64,000 nt of DNA from Phytophthora sp. 'mugwort' (Eukaryota; Oomycota; Peronosporomycetes; Peronosporales; Peronosporaceae): positions 2,108,001 through 2,172,000 of the forward strand of contig JAUCEF010000004.1 of assembly GCA_033558025.1 (NCBI GenBank). The letters run 5' to 3'. A program made the translations under genes and the position numbers. The first letter of the stretch is position 1. Each line of letters opens with the position of its first letter. The notes beneath the pieces are model-generated. The model was not told the DNA's origin. It did no database searches and worked only from the letters and a program-made list of their open reading frames with translations. Positions 20,961 to 31,600 of this stretch are shown here, piece by piece.

Positions 20961-22147
20961 CACCCCCATGAGTAGCCGCCTGTTGCACTCACTACTTCAC
21001 TGTTGCGCATCTCATGCGCTTGGCTCATTCCCGTGGGTGGTACTGGTGGCTGCTGATGTCGAGGCGTAGCGTCCCTAGCTGCTGCGGCATCCAAGTCTGC
21101 ACAACAACAGCCTAGTTAGTAGAGCCGCACACACCACCATGCATACCAAAACATACGTACAATACTTTGCCATCTCGGAGCGCGTACGGCGCGGGCTTCG
21201 TCGCCTGTTATATTCCCGCTTCTTGGCTCTTGCACTCGTCCTGGCGAATTCTGGAATGATTGGTGGCTGCCAGTAGCCGATGGGTGCCAAAATATCCAGC
21301 CAACTGTAACTTACAGATACAGTTCACTGAAAGTTGCAAGTCGTCGGACGGGACGGTGCTTACAGACTGCAAGCCCTGTCCCGTGCAATGATTTGCAGCA
21401 AATGCCCCTCGCTGCACATGATTTACTTCCAATGACATAACAAGTGCACACGATGCACATCGCTGATACATCTATCCTCTACCCCCCCTTTCCCTGTGCA
21501 TCTGCAGACAAAAAAGGAAATTAACTTCAGAAATCCAGCCACTTATCTTGGAATTTATATGGGCGTTCAAAATCTCCGAGACATTTCTTATATTAAGCCA
21601 GAAAAAACATGTATATTCGATTACATGTGAAAATGTTCACTTTACACTCGATATACATCGGTGAATGAGGGGTAAGTCCAATACAAGTGTAAACTATCCG
21701 GTAAGTCCCTGCACGAGCTGGTAGCTTGTAAGGTGTTGACGGTAGCGCCAAGAGCACTAGGGCGGTCCGGGGAAGGGCGTGTCTCGCCAAGCGTGAAGGA
21801 ACAAGTCCTACCGAACTCGGCGGGCCGGTACGCCGTATCGCCTGGGTACCGTAGCACTTCTAGCCGAGAAACCTTTGCTCTCGGCGACTCGTCAAGGCGC
21901 TAACGCGCCGTCGTCCGTTCGTTGGCGGAGGACACGGGATATCGAAGCAGTCAGCTCAGCTGTGTTGAGCTGTGTTGACTGGATTGGGGCACTTGGACTC
22001 GACGGAAGCGAGACACAACGTTCCGGAAGGGCCGAACCGCTAGGGGGAACCCAGCACAGGCCAACAAGGGCCGACTAGCTCGGCTATTGTTGTGATTGTT
22101 GTCTAAGTAACAACATCTAACGAATTTGTGTGTGCCGCAATACCACA

Positions 22148-22821
22148 AAGACATACGGCCGATTAAAAGCCATCTCATACGCGCTCAGCGCAAAACAGTT
22201 CGTCTGGTACGCGGGCATGAGCTCTTTTCGCTCTGCCATTGTACTTCCCTTGAACTGGGGTGCACTAAGCAAAGCCGGAGCGTTTGCCACGAGACCTTTC
22301 TCACTGACATCCGTCATCTCCTCGTCATCAGGCGAATGCCGGCCATCTTCAGCTTGGCCTGGAATAGGCGCGGGTCTCCACCACCACAACCACCACCGGG
22401 ACCACCGGGACCACTTGGACCACCAGGTTCATCAGGTGACGCACTGCCAACACCACCAGTGTCAACAGCGCCTGTTCCAGCCATTATACTTTCTGGCTGG
22501 CTTCGCTCTGGTAGCCTTCCACGCCGAGGCGAAGGCGAGTGGAATGGGTCTAAGTACCCTTGCGCAGATGTACCACCAGCGACGTTCTACGGCGCTCCAC
22601 TCAAGCCTCGTCTGGCTGTCACTGCAGCGGATCGTCGTGTTGGAGACAGCGACTGAAACGGTCCGCGTCCGAGTCTTGAGTGCACCTTGCCCCGACGCGC
22701 GCGACGAAGGTGACGCCCGCGTTGAGCGGGGAGGGGGTCTGTCTCCCTCGCTGACGGCGATCCTTAGATCTCCGCTTCCATGTTCGACCTCCGCCGCGGT
22801 TGGAGCGCGCGGTGATCCCAC
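22148..22821 (-). pseudogene. 5' portion of Gag of the interrupted minus-strand Gypsy element
   Basis: The frame ending at the LTR boundary contains APQFKGSTMAERKELMPAYQ followed by FALSAYEMAFNRPYVF, a Gag matrix/capsid-like stretch I know from oomycete Gypsy elements. A weaker upstream frame at 22462-22821 includes RLEWSAVERRWW. Upstream of the domain lies a Gly/Pro-coding tract (CCACCGGGACC repeats, 22380-22440). The rest of this gag lies at 3712-4241 on the other side of the giant element. I could not find this element's own LTR with confidence. Confidence 0.55.
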
Positions 22822-22869
22822 CGGACTTGAGTCTCCATGTGTGAGAACTGCTTTAGTCGAACTCGCTGA

Positions 22870-23464
22870 ACTAAATTTAACTTTGACCTGACTTCGCCCT
22901 CACAGCGAAGTTCTCTGGCAGTGCTTGCGCAGCATTGCCAGTTTCCAACTGTCTTTATTTTTTATGCTTTTTACGCTTTCCTAGGCTCCTCTCGGTTCCT
23001 ATTTCTTCCATGGATAGCTACAGCTACGTGATATCCTTCTATGGCCGACCCCTTAGGTGTATACCCACTTTGTTCGTCGACGCATTTGAGTACATCCCCA
23101 CTCTGCTTTCACAAACTCTGCCCGCATGCCATCGCGGCAGAGCACGTATCTATGGATTGGTGAGGCCTGCGGTCTTCCATGGCTGAGCGGCGTGATTACT
23201 GCTCATGTGTGAGATGTCTTACTGCGCATTGTATAAATGTTTGTATGTGGTAATACATATTTTTGGACGACAAAGCGCGGCCTGAATATCAAGCACTTCG
23301 CAATTGGATTTGCCTTGTGCAGTGTAGAGCAGGCGATCCTCCTCTGCGTCTATGCTTCGTCTGTTCTACCACGGCCATTTGTCCAGCTTGTTCATGGCTC
23401 TGTTGACACCTATTCCTGAAAATTCTGTACGTGGGCGACAAGCTAATGTCACCTTCAGTTTGCC
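22870..23464. other. Intergenic stretch without recognisable genes
   Basis: The interval between the gag fragment and the next open frame has only short ORFs in all frames. It may include the leader or LTR of the minus-strand Gypsy element, but no copy for comparison exists in this window (nothing similar is seen left of 2040). Confidence 0.4.
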
Positions 23465-23668
23465 GTGGGTCTTTGTTATCGCAAACCGATACCGCGTACT
23501 GCTGAAGCTGCGAGTGAAATTAATGCCAAACCGCCAGGAGTGGTGCGCCTTGAAACCTACGTTCCAGTGGTGAAGGATCTATCATACCTGGATGCTGTGG
23601 CTATAGATAGTCTCCAACATTTTGCAGGTAGACACGTCGTGCTAATTTATGCCAACCGCATAAATTAG
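23465..23668 (+). CDS. Uncertain hypothetical ORF ending inside a hairpin
   Basis: The 67-codon frame ends with GVVRLETYVPVVKDLSYLDA and VAIDSLQHFAGRHVVLIYAN. The middle part looks protein-like, but the last 17 codons lie in the left arm and loop of the 23617-23693 hairpin, so the natural 3' end has probably been replaced. It could be the last exon of a gene disrupted by the fold-back. No family recognised. Confidence 0.25.
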   Translation: MGLCYRKPIPRTAEAASEINAKPPGVVRLETYVPVVKDLSYLDAVAIDSLQHFAGRHVVLIYANRIN

Positions 23669-23693
23669 CACGACGTGTCTACCTGCAAAATGT
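23617..23693. repeat. Perfect 36-bp inverted repeat with a 5-base loop
   Basis: The left arm 23617-23652 (ACATTTTGCAGGTAGACACG...) is exactly complementary to the right arm 23658-23693, separated by CAACC. Pairing stops immediately outside (A against C). No transposon termini or second copy are visible. Confidence 0.95.
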
Positions 23694-23948
23694 CTACAAC
23701 TTCATCGCCTTTGGCGCCGGTGACTTAGAATGCGATTTGCAGGTCTTCAAGGTGCATACTTCAAGATGTCAAGCTCGACCTCCATCGCATCTAATTGGCC
23801 ATAAATCACTTCTAGATTGTTCCCGAACTTTCGTTTCTGATTCCTGTCTGATTCCGCGTCGCAAGCCATCCAACATTGGGTCCGACCCAAACACAAAAAT
23901 TAGTTGAGTGCGCAACTACATTTCTTCGAACCTATAGCAACCAGAACA

Positions 23949-24944
23949 ATGGCAACAGACCAGGCCAAGTGGCAAGCGCTCATGAAGTGGACCATGAAGC
24001 AAACGGACGGCACGACACCAGCGGAAGCCACGCCGATCTCTGAGGAAAAGCGCAGGTTTCTGGAGATGGTAATGAACGAGGGCGTGATCGACGAGAACGA
24101 GCGCGTCAAGGACATCCTGCGCATCCTCGAGGGAGAGGACCCGCGCCTCGTGTTTGCCACAGAGGATGGATCCATTGCCGACGAAGTCAGTGAACCATCC
24201 CTCGACGAGCTCGTTCAGTACAAGGACACGCTACTGGACGAACTCCTGACGCGAATCGACCAGATTGATAACGCGCAGAACTTTGTCAAGATGGGTGGCC
24301 TGCGGGTCATGACCAATGTCATCCAGAAGTATCCGCAAGCCTCGTCCCGCGCGCTGGCGGCCGAGGTTTGCTCGGTCGTGGTGCAGAACAACCCCTTTTG
24401 CCAGGACGCAGCCGTGGAAAGCGGACTGCTTGAGGTGTTGTGCACTTTTGCCCGCGAGGACAAGGACGTCACATGCCGCGTGAAGGCGTTGCTGGGTATC
24501 TCTTGCCTGGTACGTCACCATGTTGCCGCAGAAGAGAGGTTCCTGGGAGATAGCTGCAAGGGCCTCGAGCTGATGCGTCAGAACTTAGAGGGTGTTAAGG
24601 ACATCCGACTGCAGCGCAAGTCGCTGTTTTTCTTGCGATATTTGATCCGCAACTCTCGCGCGACGGCGGATTTAGTCTTGCAGAAGGACTTCTTCATCCA
24701 GTCAGCTGCGGCGTTTATCACGCACGAGGATGTGGATCTGTGTGAGAGTTCGGTGGAGGGTCTGGCGGAGTTTGCCATGATCGGCCCCGACTTCTTGGCG
24801 GCGTGCAAGAAACCCGAGTTTGGCCTCATCGCCAAGTGCGACCAGCGTATTAAGCAGATCGACGTACTAGAAGGTGAAGACAAGGAGTTCGCACAGGAGA
24901 CCAAGGCCCGTGTCGAGTACCTGAAGAAGGTACTAGCCGTCTAA
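23949..24944 (+). CDS. FES1: Fes1/HspBP1-type Hsp70 nucleotide exchange factor
   Basis: 331 residues, intron-free. The N terminus ATDQAKWQALMKWTMKQTDG matches the short helical lead of Fes1/HspBP1 proteins, followed by Armadillo-like repeats: GGLRVMTNVIQKYPQASSRA, CRVKALLGISCLVRHH, RLQRKSLFFLRYLIRNSRAT and VDLCESSVEGLAEFAMIG. The family releases ADP from cytosolic Hsp70 so that clients can be let go. I chose ATG 23949 over the upstream in-frame start at 23904, because the 15 residues before it are not family-like. It is the first gene of the housekeeping island and is convergent with TAM41, whose stop is only about 100 bases away. The C terminus (VEYLKKVLAV) is complete. Confidence 0.9.
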   Translation: MATDQAKWQALMKWTMKQTDGTTPAEATPISEEKRRFLEMVMNEGVIDENERVKDILRILEGEDPRLVFATEDGSIADEVSEPSLDELVQYKDTLLDELLTRIDQIDNAQNFVKMGGLRVMTNVIQKYPQASSRALAAEVCSVVVQNNPFCQDAAVESGLLEVLCTFAREDKDVTCRVKALLGISCLVRHHVAAEERFLGDSCKGLELMRQNLEGVKDIRLQRKSLFFLRYLIRNSRATADLVLQKDFFIQSAAAFITHEDVDLCESSVEGLAEFAMIGPDFLAACKKPEFGLIAKCDQRIKQIDVLEGEDKEFAQETKARVEYLKKVLAV

Positions 24945-25042
24945 GTTGAGCGCCAGAGACACAATAATAGATACTTTGAATACGCTTTTTTCATTATCAC
25001 TTTACGGGAGGTATCATTTCCCTACGGATTGAGTTGAAGACG

Positions 25043-26308
25043 TTACTTACTTGAACGCTTAAAGTAAGTGCGTTTTAGTTTTTGAGCGACGTAGACAATG
25101 GATTTGACAGCGCCCGCCGTGGCAATGCCCTTGATACTCTGTGAGCGACTTGAACGGAACACGATCGATGCGATCACGCGTTGAAGCTGCTTTGAAGTGA
25201 CCACCTGCTGGTTAAATTCATGTGATTTGGCGGCAAGACGTTGAACTACGTTGGATGGGAGTGCCTCCACGATAGTTTTCCTTATCTTGAGGTCACTGCT
25301 GTTGGCAACCAGCATATTACGGCCCGAGAGCGAGCGTGACATGAACGGAGAGTGCTGTTGTAATAAATGCAAACATCGACGATTAGTTCGCCTGCCGAAT
25401 TGCATCATCAGATGTTGCTTCCTCTCACCTGAATTTTGTGCTGGTAGAGCTCATGGAACGACTTGAGGTTGCCGTCCACAATGTTGCGCACTTTCCTCGG
25501 ATTCTCACCAAATGTCATCCGGAAGTCGCCCAAGTATGAGATCCCCGCGATCTTCTACTCACAAATCGACCGACAAAACGCGAGAGTCAGGAGTCAATTT
25601 TCTGTGTGCAGTTTTCACCGCCCAAATTGGATTTTCGCTCACCATGTACAGATCGTGCTCCGAGAACTTCTCCGGCAAGCAAAGCAGCGCGTAATTAAGT
25701 GCGTGCGACAGATTCGTCGAGCTCGCTGCCCGAATGGCCTCACTCGTAGCAAGTATACTGACCTGCAGCAGTAAAAAACCTGTGAGCTCTCCGGTCTCCA
25801 CCAGTTCCAATGCCTACCATCACTCATACAGGTTTGTGCATTCTACCACTGAGGTAGAGCGTCTTCCAGGCCATCAAGTCTTCACAAAGCGTCTGCGTGC
25901 TCACGACGCCATACTTGATGAGTCGCGTCCCGAGCAGCTTGCCCGTGAGAGGGACCTGGAGCAGCAAGGTCCGGTTAGTTTATTCGCCTCAAAACCAGAA
26001 GTATTAACTATATAGTGCATTTCACATTTTACCAGCGTATTGTAGTACACGCCGGCGCCGAACTTCTCCTGGAAGGCGGCGATATTGGCAGCGCCCAGAT
26101 ACTTGAGCACCGAGTAGTGATGCGGGTTGCGCGAGAGGTTATGCTCGTGCCAGGCCTGCGGGTCGTCCACGGCGAATACCAGGTCCACCATACTAGCGCT
26201 GGCATCGTGGTTCTTTTGCTGGAAGACACCCGATCCGTAGGCCATAGTGAAGGCCACGCGCGGGAACGACGCGTCCAGCGCCTGCGTCAGCGCCGCCGCC
26301 AAGCTCAT
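25043..26308 (-). CDS. TAM41: TAM41 mitochondrial CDP-diacylglycerol synthase
   Basis: Five exons: 26033-26308, 25830-25955, 25643-25762, 25429-25551 and 25043-25354, joined by GT-AG introns of 67-91 bp; the summed length is 319 codons in frame. Exon 1 has the nucleotidyltransferase signature AYGSGVFQQ, then MVDLVFAVDDPQAWHEHNLS with the acidic metal ligands, and LKYLGAANIAAFQEKFGAGV. Exon 2 gives LIKYGVVSTQTLCEDLMAWK. The enzyme makes CDP-diacylglycerol from phosphatidic acid and CTP on the matrix face of the inner membrane, the first step toward cardiolipin. The C-terminal exon is basic (QKLKRTYFKRSSK). Length agrees with the family. Start chosen at MSLAAALTQALDASFP, just before the conserved Phe-Pro. 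Confidence 0.9.
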
Positions 26309-26446
26309 GGTTGACCTGCCGTTGACTGACACCACAATCACATACCTGTCAGATATGATGTGTGGTGTAATGGACACTGATTGAACCTGGCAAACATAGT
26401 ACATTGCACTTCAACTTCCGCATCGACTAAATAAAGCAAAGGACGA

Positions 26447-27706
26447 ATGCGAGTTGTGGTGGTGCTGCTGTGGGTGGTTATCAGTACGATGGGCGATAAT
26501 GTGAGTCTGAGTAAGGGGGCTACGACTTGCTCTACCACTGCTCCGACGGTGTCAAACTACGCCGCGTCAACCACCTTCGCTGCTTCTCAGATCGAGTATG
26601 CGGACTGCAGCACAAAAGTCGTGAAGGTGATTACCGCCAGTGATGGGACGACGCAACTGGACTTGACCAACAAGCACATCGTCTACGTAAAGAGTCTCCC
26701 CTCAGTCATGCATCTGTAAGTCGCTGGATTGGCATTTGGTGTCGTGCTGGGCTCTAAACTCGGTTTGTTCACTTTTTGCAGAAATCTCAAGAGTAACAGT
26801 ATATCGCTGCTACAAAATGTATCCATCCCATGGACCGTTAGAACGCTGTACGTTTAACTATGGTTTGTGTTGGGTCATTTATTTACTGCCTCGTGTTCAT
26901 CTGTGGGCGATATAACGCAGCGATTTATCCAGGAATTCGTTTACTTCGCTTCAAAACTTCACGTTTCCCAACAGTCTCACGACGTTGTAAGCACTGCCAA
27001 TTGCTACAGTTCTTTTTCGTGCGCAAATTCTGACTGGAAAAGCTTCCTCGTGGTTTGTAGCACTGCGTCCAATGGCAAACTGGCAAGTCTCCGCAACTTT
27101 TCCTTTCCAGACTCGGTCGTGACACTCAACCTCTCCTCCAATCCCATCACATTCGTCGGCGGGGTTGTCTTCCCAAGCTCGTTAAAGATATTGTCCATCA
27201 CGTCGACTGTTAAGCTGTCGGAGTTCGAGGTTCGGCAGACGGATGCCTCGTTATTTACAAGCCTCCAAACGTTCAACGTCTCAATGACCACAAGTCTCAC
27301 GTGCTCCGACAGTCGTGCGCTCTATCGCTACGTGCAGGACACGCTCTTGTGTGTGCTAGCAGACGAAGTCTTCAATAGCAAATACGGAATACAAACGGAC
27401 AGCAGTGCGAGCGGCTCCGTAGACGTCACCGCAGCCACATCCGCCCCCGAACTGGAGGACGCAAACAGCCCTCGACGCTCCAAATTTCTCCTTTTTGCAG
27501 CAATCTCGCTGTCGTTGGCCTGCGTCGGCCTCCTGAGCACCCTCGCTCCGCGCACACTGTACGAGCGCTATCAGAAGAAGAAGTACATGAACCTCCACAA
27601 AAAAAAACAGCAACATCAGCAACAACCTCCTCCGGTAGTGAAGCCGACGATTCTGCAGATAAACGAGGTGCAGCGCGACCCAAACATAACGTACTGGGAT
27701 CTGTAA
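26447..27706 (+). CDS. Secreted/membrane leucine-rich-repeat receptor-like protein without kinase
   Basis: Four exons: 26447-26715, 26782-26847, 26921-26986 and 27061-27706, 348 residues. The N terminus MRVVVVLLWVVISTMG is a signal peptide. Exons 2 and 3 are exactly 66 bases each, both in phase 2, and each encodes one LRR (NLKSNSISLLQNVSIP; LDLSRNSFTSLQNFTFP). Exon 4 begins with another LRR (LNLSSNPITFVGGVVFPSSL), then a Cys-bearing cap, a membrane helix FLLFAAISLSLACVGLLSTL, and a basic cytoplasmic tail ending DPNITYWDL. Many oomycete LRR receptors continue into a TKL kinase; here the tail is only about 60 residues. It is probably a cell-surface sensor or co-receptor. The ligand cannot be inferred. 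Confidence 0.75.
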
Positions 27707-27907
27707 CTTATAGACTGTAAAGAGCTCTTTGTCACACGTCACAGGTTTTCAATGTCGCGGTATTGTATCGTACTTAGTTTCAGAGAGTACGGTACTCGTT
27801 TTGATACGTGGCAAGCGCACCAATTCCCTCCCCCGGCTTTGGATCGAGCCGCCCACACAATCAAACAAGAGTACAGCAGCAAGGAAGCACTAACACAAGA
27901 CATTACT

Positions 27908-28277
27908 ATGGTGCGTCCGTCGCCCATATCTCCCGCATCGTCCACAGAGCTCGTAGCTAACGTGTATCGCCTTCGTCTGTGTTTCCTTCTTCTAGGCTGC
28001 TGGATCGAACGGAGCTTTGGCAGGCAAGAAACCCGCCCCGACTGCATCTGCCGAGGGCGCAGCGGCCAGCGGCCTGCGCAACCGACGCCCGGTGGCTGCG
28101 GCCCGTTCAGGCCAGAACACAGGCCGCGGCATGGGCGGCAGTACGGCCGGCATCTTGCGTTTCTACACCGATGACTCGCCTGGCCTCAAGATCGGCCCCA
28201 CGACGGTGCTCGTGAGTTGCCTAATGTTTGTGGGCTTTGTGGTGCTGCTGCACGTGTGGGGCAAGTTCCGCGGCTAG
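27908..28277 (+). CDS. SEC61B: Sec61 translocon subunit beta
   Basis: Exon 1 is just the ATG (27908-27910). A GT-AG intron (27911-27995) follows, then exon 2 (27996-28277), giving 94 residues. The protein starts [16 protein letters not shown], has the conserved [20 protein letters not shown] and [20 protein letters not shown] cytosolic part, and ends in one tail-anchor helix [20 protein letters not shown]. Sec61 beta is the small tail-anchored subunit of the ER protein channel and helps ribosome and exocyst contacts. An alternative unspliced start (ATG 28017) would lose only the first eight residues. Confidence 0.92.
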
Positions 28278-28662
28278 AGAAGCGACTCCATAGACAACAG
28301 GACAGCACTTAGGATACCCGCCAGAGGTCGACCCAAGCTGAATATCCGAGCCCATGAAGTATGACCTGAGGAGCGAGAGTCCAAAGCGGCCGACCGACGT
28401 GGTGTAGCAGTTTTTTAGTATAGGAGCTTGCATCGCTCGCTTGCGTTAGCAATTAACGCACTGAAACAACACGGAGAGGGATGCAAGTCTACCGTGTGTC
28501 TAGTGTGTGTGTGTGAATGGTGTAGAGGACTGACAAGACGAATGAAGTCACTCAAAAGCTCTAGTATCTATAATAAGTGTGTGGGGGGGGGGTATCCGAC
28601 TATCCGTCTGACTCCTACGCTACCTACGCAGGTCCCCAAGTTGGAAGCGGCTGACGACAATC
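28278..28662. other. Convergent 3' intergenic space
   Basis: The interval lies between the stops of the Sec61 beta gene (+) and the DNA polymerase V-like gene (-). It contains a TG repeat (about 28505-28521), a run of ten G's (about 28585-28594) and the start of low-complexity sequence. No gene seen. Confidence 0.5.
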
Positions 28663-31600
28663 TTACTCCTCGGCGATGGAGCGTTTGCGCTTCTTCTTCT
28701 GCTTATCCTTGGGGCTCTTGGTCTTGCTCTTCTTGGTCTTCTTCTTCTTCGACTCCTTTTCCTCGTGCTCGGGCATAAGCTCGTCCTCGGCCTCAGCCAA
28801 GGCCTTCTTGATTGTCTTGGAGCCATTGACAGCCACGTACGGAATGCCAGCAGCTTCCGACACCTGCTTTACCATACCCTTGACGACAGGCGACTTGGAG
28901 TCCACAGCCTGCACAGCCGTAACCACCGCATGAACGTCGGTCTCCGTCGTCTTCCAGAACTTCACTAACTGCAACGCGAACATCATCACGACCTTCATTC
29001 GCTTGGCCTTAAGTTGCTGCACGCTCTCAGGCGCAAGTTGCCGCACAAGCGCCGTCTCCAGCGACTTATGCACACGCTTGAATGCACTGCGCTGAGCCTT
29101 GGACAGCTCACCGCTCTGCTGCAGCTTACTACTGCCACGAAGCAGCACCGTCAGCAGTCGGAAGACCTCACACTTGGAGAACTCGTCCACGGCTGCTCGC
29201 ACGTCCGACTCGTCCGCGTCCTCCTTCTTGTTCGTGGCTGCAGCAACAGCGGCAAGAGGCTCCAGAAGCACGCGCGCACCCACGGCCGGAGACTTGGTCA
29301 GAAGCTCCTCGAACGACGCACGGGGAAACCGCGAGTGTTTCTTTGTAAAGGCCTCGAACACCGACACACGGATGATTTTCTGCACTTGTTCCTCACTAGA
29401 CGTTTCGCTGGTGCAAATCACGCGGACGAGATACACAACAGCAGCAGACGCCACCTTACCACCGTGATCCTTGTCCATAGGCGTTGTGCGAATCAACTCC
29501 ACGATCTGATGAAGAGCGTCCAGCGCTTCAGTCTGACAGGCCTTACCCGATGGAATCTTGTCCTTGCCACGAAGCACCTTGTGAAGCAGCACAGCCTGCA
29601 CGCGATCCCGAAGCACGAGCTTCTCCGTGTCAGCATTCTGCACACGAGCAAGCACACGGAACAGCGGAGCCACCAGTGACAGCACTAAAGCGTTATGCTT
29701 GGCACTAGCAGTTTCCTCTGGACGTTGGGAGACGAACACTTGCAGCAGGTCCAGAACACGCAGCTGGAAATGCATTGTCTGTAAACGAGCGCGCTTGAGG
29801 TCTTTCTTGCGTTGCGACCGCACCTTCACTTGACCCACGATGGCAGCAAGCGCCAGATCCTCCTGGTGCAGCGTGGACAGCTCATTGTCCTTGCGCAGCG
29901 CATCAGACACAGCATCCGTCGAAGTCAGCATCACTTCGTCCTCTTCCTCCTCATCATCGTTCTCCTCTTCTTCATCCTCGCCACGCGTGATAGGAGCAAA
30001 CTCCTCGTCGTCCTCATCAGCAGTAGCGCCCTCGTCGGCTGTAGGCTGCAGTACGTTCACCATTGTAGTCAAGCAGTCGCCATTCAGCAGCGGCAGCAGG
30101 GAACGGAAGACCTGTGACACGATTTCTCGCAGCGCACTCGAATCCTGAGACAGCAGACTCAGCAACAGATCCGTAAGCACCACCGCCGACTGCTCCTCGG
30201 TCTCCTCGGACTCATTCTGCTCCTTCTTCTTGTTCTTCTTGCTCTTCTTCGTCGGCGTAGACTTGTCTTCACGCGCAACAAGATGAGCATAGCACTTGTC
30301 AAGATCCGCAGCCACCACAGCAGCATCCTCGCGCTGCTCAGCGTCCAAGAGCTGAAGTCCAGCGCTCATGAACAGCAACAGGAACGTCTCGCTTAAAGGA
30401 CGGTGCGTCGTCGACTTCGTTGTCGTCTTGTCCTTTTCGTCCTGCTCCATCTTTTTGCTTCGCAGAGTATCAACGTGGCCAACCAAAGCGTTAAACTGCG
30501 TCGAAGCCTCTTCGCTCAAAGGTTCACGAAGAACGACAGCCGTGTTACTGGTCTGCATGTTTTGTGCAATCGCAAAAATGCGGCTCAGCACGCTGGCACT
30601 GGCACGAGCACCGTCGGCGCCAGCAAGACCCAGACTAAGCAGCGAAAACAAGCGCGTCTTGGCGTAGTTAGCCACGTTCTCGGACAGAGCAGGCGTGGCG
30701 GCGATAGCTTCCTGAACTACTTCGTCGGTCTCGGACGTCTTAATCTTCTTGGTCTTCTTGTTCTTCTTGCTCTTCTTGGCAGAAGTAGCTTCGGCTTCGT
30801 TCGACGGCGTAAAGAATGAGTGGAACACCAGGAAACGGAGCACATCGTCCTGCAGCTTCTTAGTCTCATCGTTTGTCTCGTTCTTGGCGCTCAGCAGCTC
30901 CAAGAGGGCAGCCACCATCGTCTCCAAAGCCCATACACGAGCACGGTCTGTGCGTCGCTTCATCACTTCCTCACGCTCCTTCTTCTCCTCAATCTCCAGG
31001 AGCGCATCGAAGCCTCCAGCACTCAGTTTTTGCTTCTTTTTAGGCTTCTCTTCCTCCTCTTCATCACTATCAGCAGAAGTAGATGTCACTAGGATCGACA
31101 GAGGTGACGAGAATTGTTTGCGGACGAAGTGGAAGAACTCGGCAGGCGCGCACGCGGCGAACGACTTCAGACAGTGACGCGCAGCCTCATGCAGATAATT
31201 CCTCGTAGCGACGCCGTTGTTGTACAAACACTTGACAAAACGTGGGGTAAGGATGGCACGCAGCACTGGCGCTGGGAGCTTGGGTGCAACCAGCTCGAAC
31301 AACTTCAACGCCAGGCCCTGGCGTTCGTGGCTAGTAGGGGCGTTGTCGTCCCCGCTGCTACCCCCAACAAGTGAGTTTTCCACCAGTACAGTCCAAGATT
31401 CCTGGAACAGTTCACCATCAACCGCATCTTGCGTCGGGTTCAGCACGTGGCCAAACACACCGAACCAGGCCGAGTGTACCCGCGGGTAGCAGCCCGAGGA
31501 TCCACGCAGCGGACGTGCCAGCAAGTGCACGTTGTGACGCTGTAGCGCGTGTATGGCCGCAAAGTTCTCTGGCAGCTGCTTCATCTGTTCTTCATCTTGA

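Larger units (their letters stand above)
19630..21672. mobile_element. Decayed piggyBac-type transposon inside the 3' LTR
   Basis: The left end is TTAA (19626-19629) followed by CCCCCTCCATTCACC; the right end is GGTGAATGAGGGG followed by TAAG at 21673. The ends form an imperfect inverted repeat beginning with C-runs, and a TTAA target is the hallmark of piggyBac. The right-hand target reads GTAA or TAA, so it has lost one base match. The left LTR lacks the insert at the same place (4480-4500). Both ends carry a subterminal TATATCGAGT motif (19676 and 21640 region). At 2.04 kb it is shorter than autonomous copies, and only a transposase fragment (20380-20529) is recognisable inside. Confidence 0.65.
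4242..22147 (+). mobile_element. Giant decayed Ty3/Gypsy chromovirus inserted in another Gypsy gag
   Basis: The element is bounded by direct LTR copies (4242-4959 and 19344-22147) that start TGTGGTGT and end AATACCACA, with a primer-binding site one or two bases inside the left LTR. Internal order on the plus strand is gag (5036-7250), protease (about 7290-8396), RT (9159-10215), RNase H (10220-11255), integrase (13330-14340) and chromodomain (14660-14990). This order and the chromodomain place it among Ty3/Gypsy chromoviruses. A further 4.2 kb with antisense coding character separates pol from the 3' LTR. Two secondary insertions (11311-12844 and 19630-21672) inflate its length. All genes carry frameshifts or stops. 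No clean 5-bp target duplication is visible (CAACA left, AAGAC right). Confidence 0.85.
19344..22147 (+). repeat. 3' long terminal repeat of the giant Gypsy element, split by a piggyBac insertion
   Basis: It starts TGTGGTGTAGTGAACGC and ends GCCGCAATACCACA. Without the 19630-21672 insertion it is about 760 bp, against 718 bp for the left copy, the difference being mainly a roughly 34-bp segment at about 19430-19465. Scattered substitutions separate the copies, so the retroelement insertion is not recent. The right end abuts the gag 5' fragment at 22148. Confidence 0.85.

Noticed and set aside
20302..20988. 228-codon minus-strand ORF as an intact protein
   Set aside because: Its N-terminal half is translated minisatellite and only about 50 residues match piggyBac transposase; a chance read-through.
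22130..22891. 253-codon plus-strand ORF
   Set aside because: It is the shadow of the minus-strand gag fragment and a GC-rich Gly/Pro tract; its text has no domain character.
28584..28594. Run of ten G's and a nearby TG repeat as a regulatory element
   Set aside because: It lies in a convergent 3' space; simple low-complexity sequence is sufficient explanation.
29014..29679. 221-codon plus-strand ORF opposite the DNA polymerase V-like gene
   Set aside because: It is entirely inside a well-supported 1211-codon minus-strand gene and has the Arg/Leu/His-rich look of a shadow frame.
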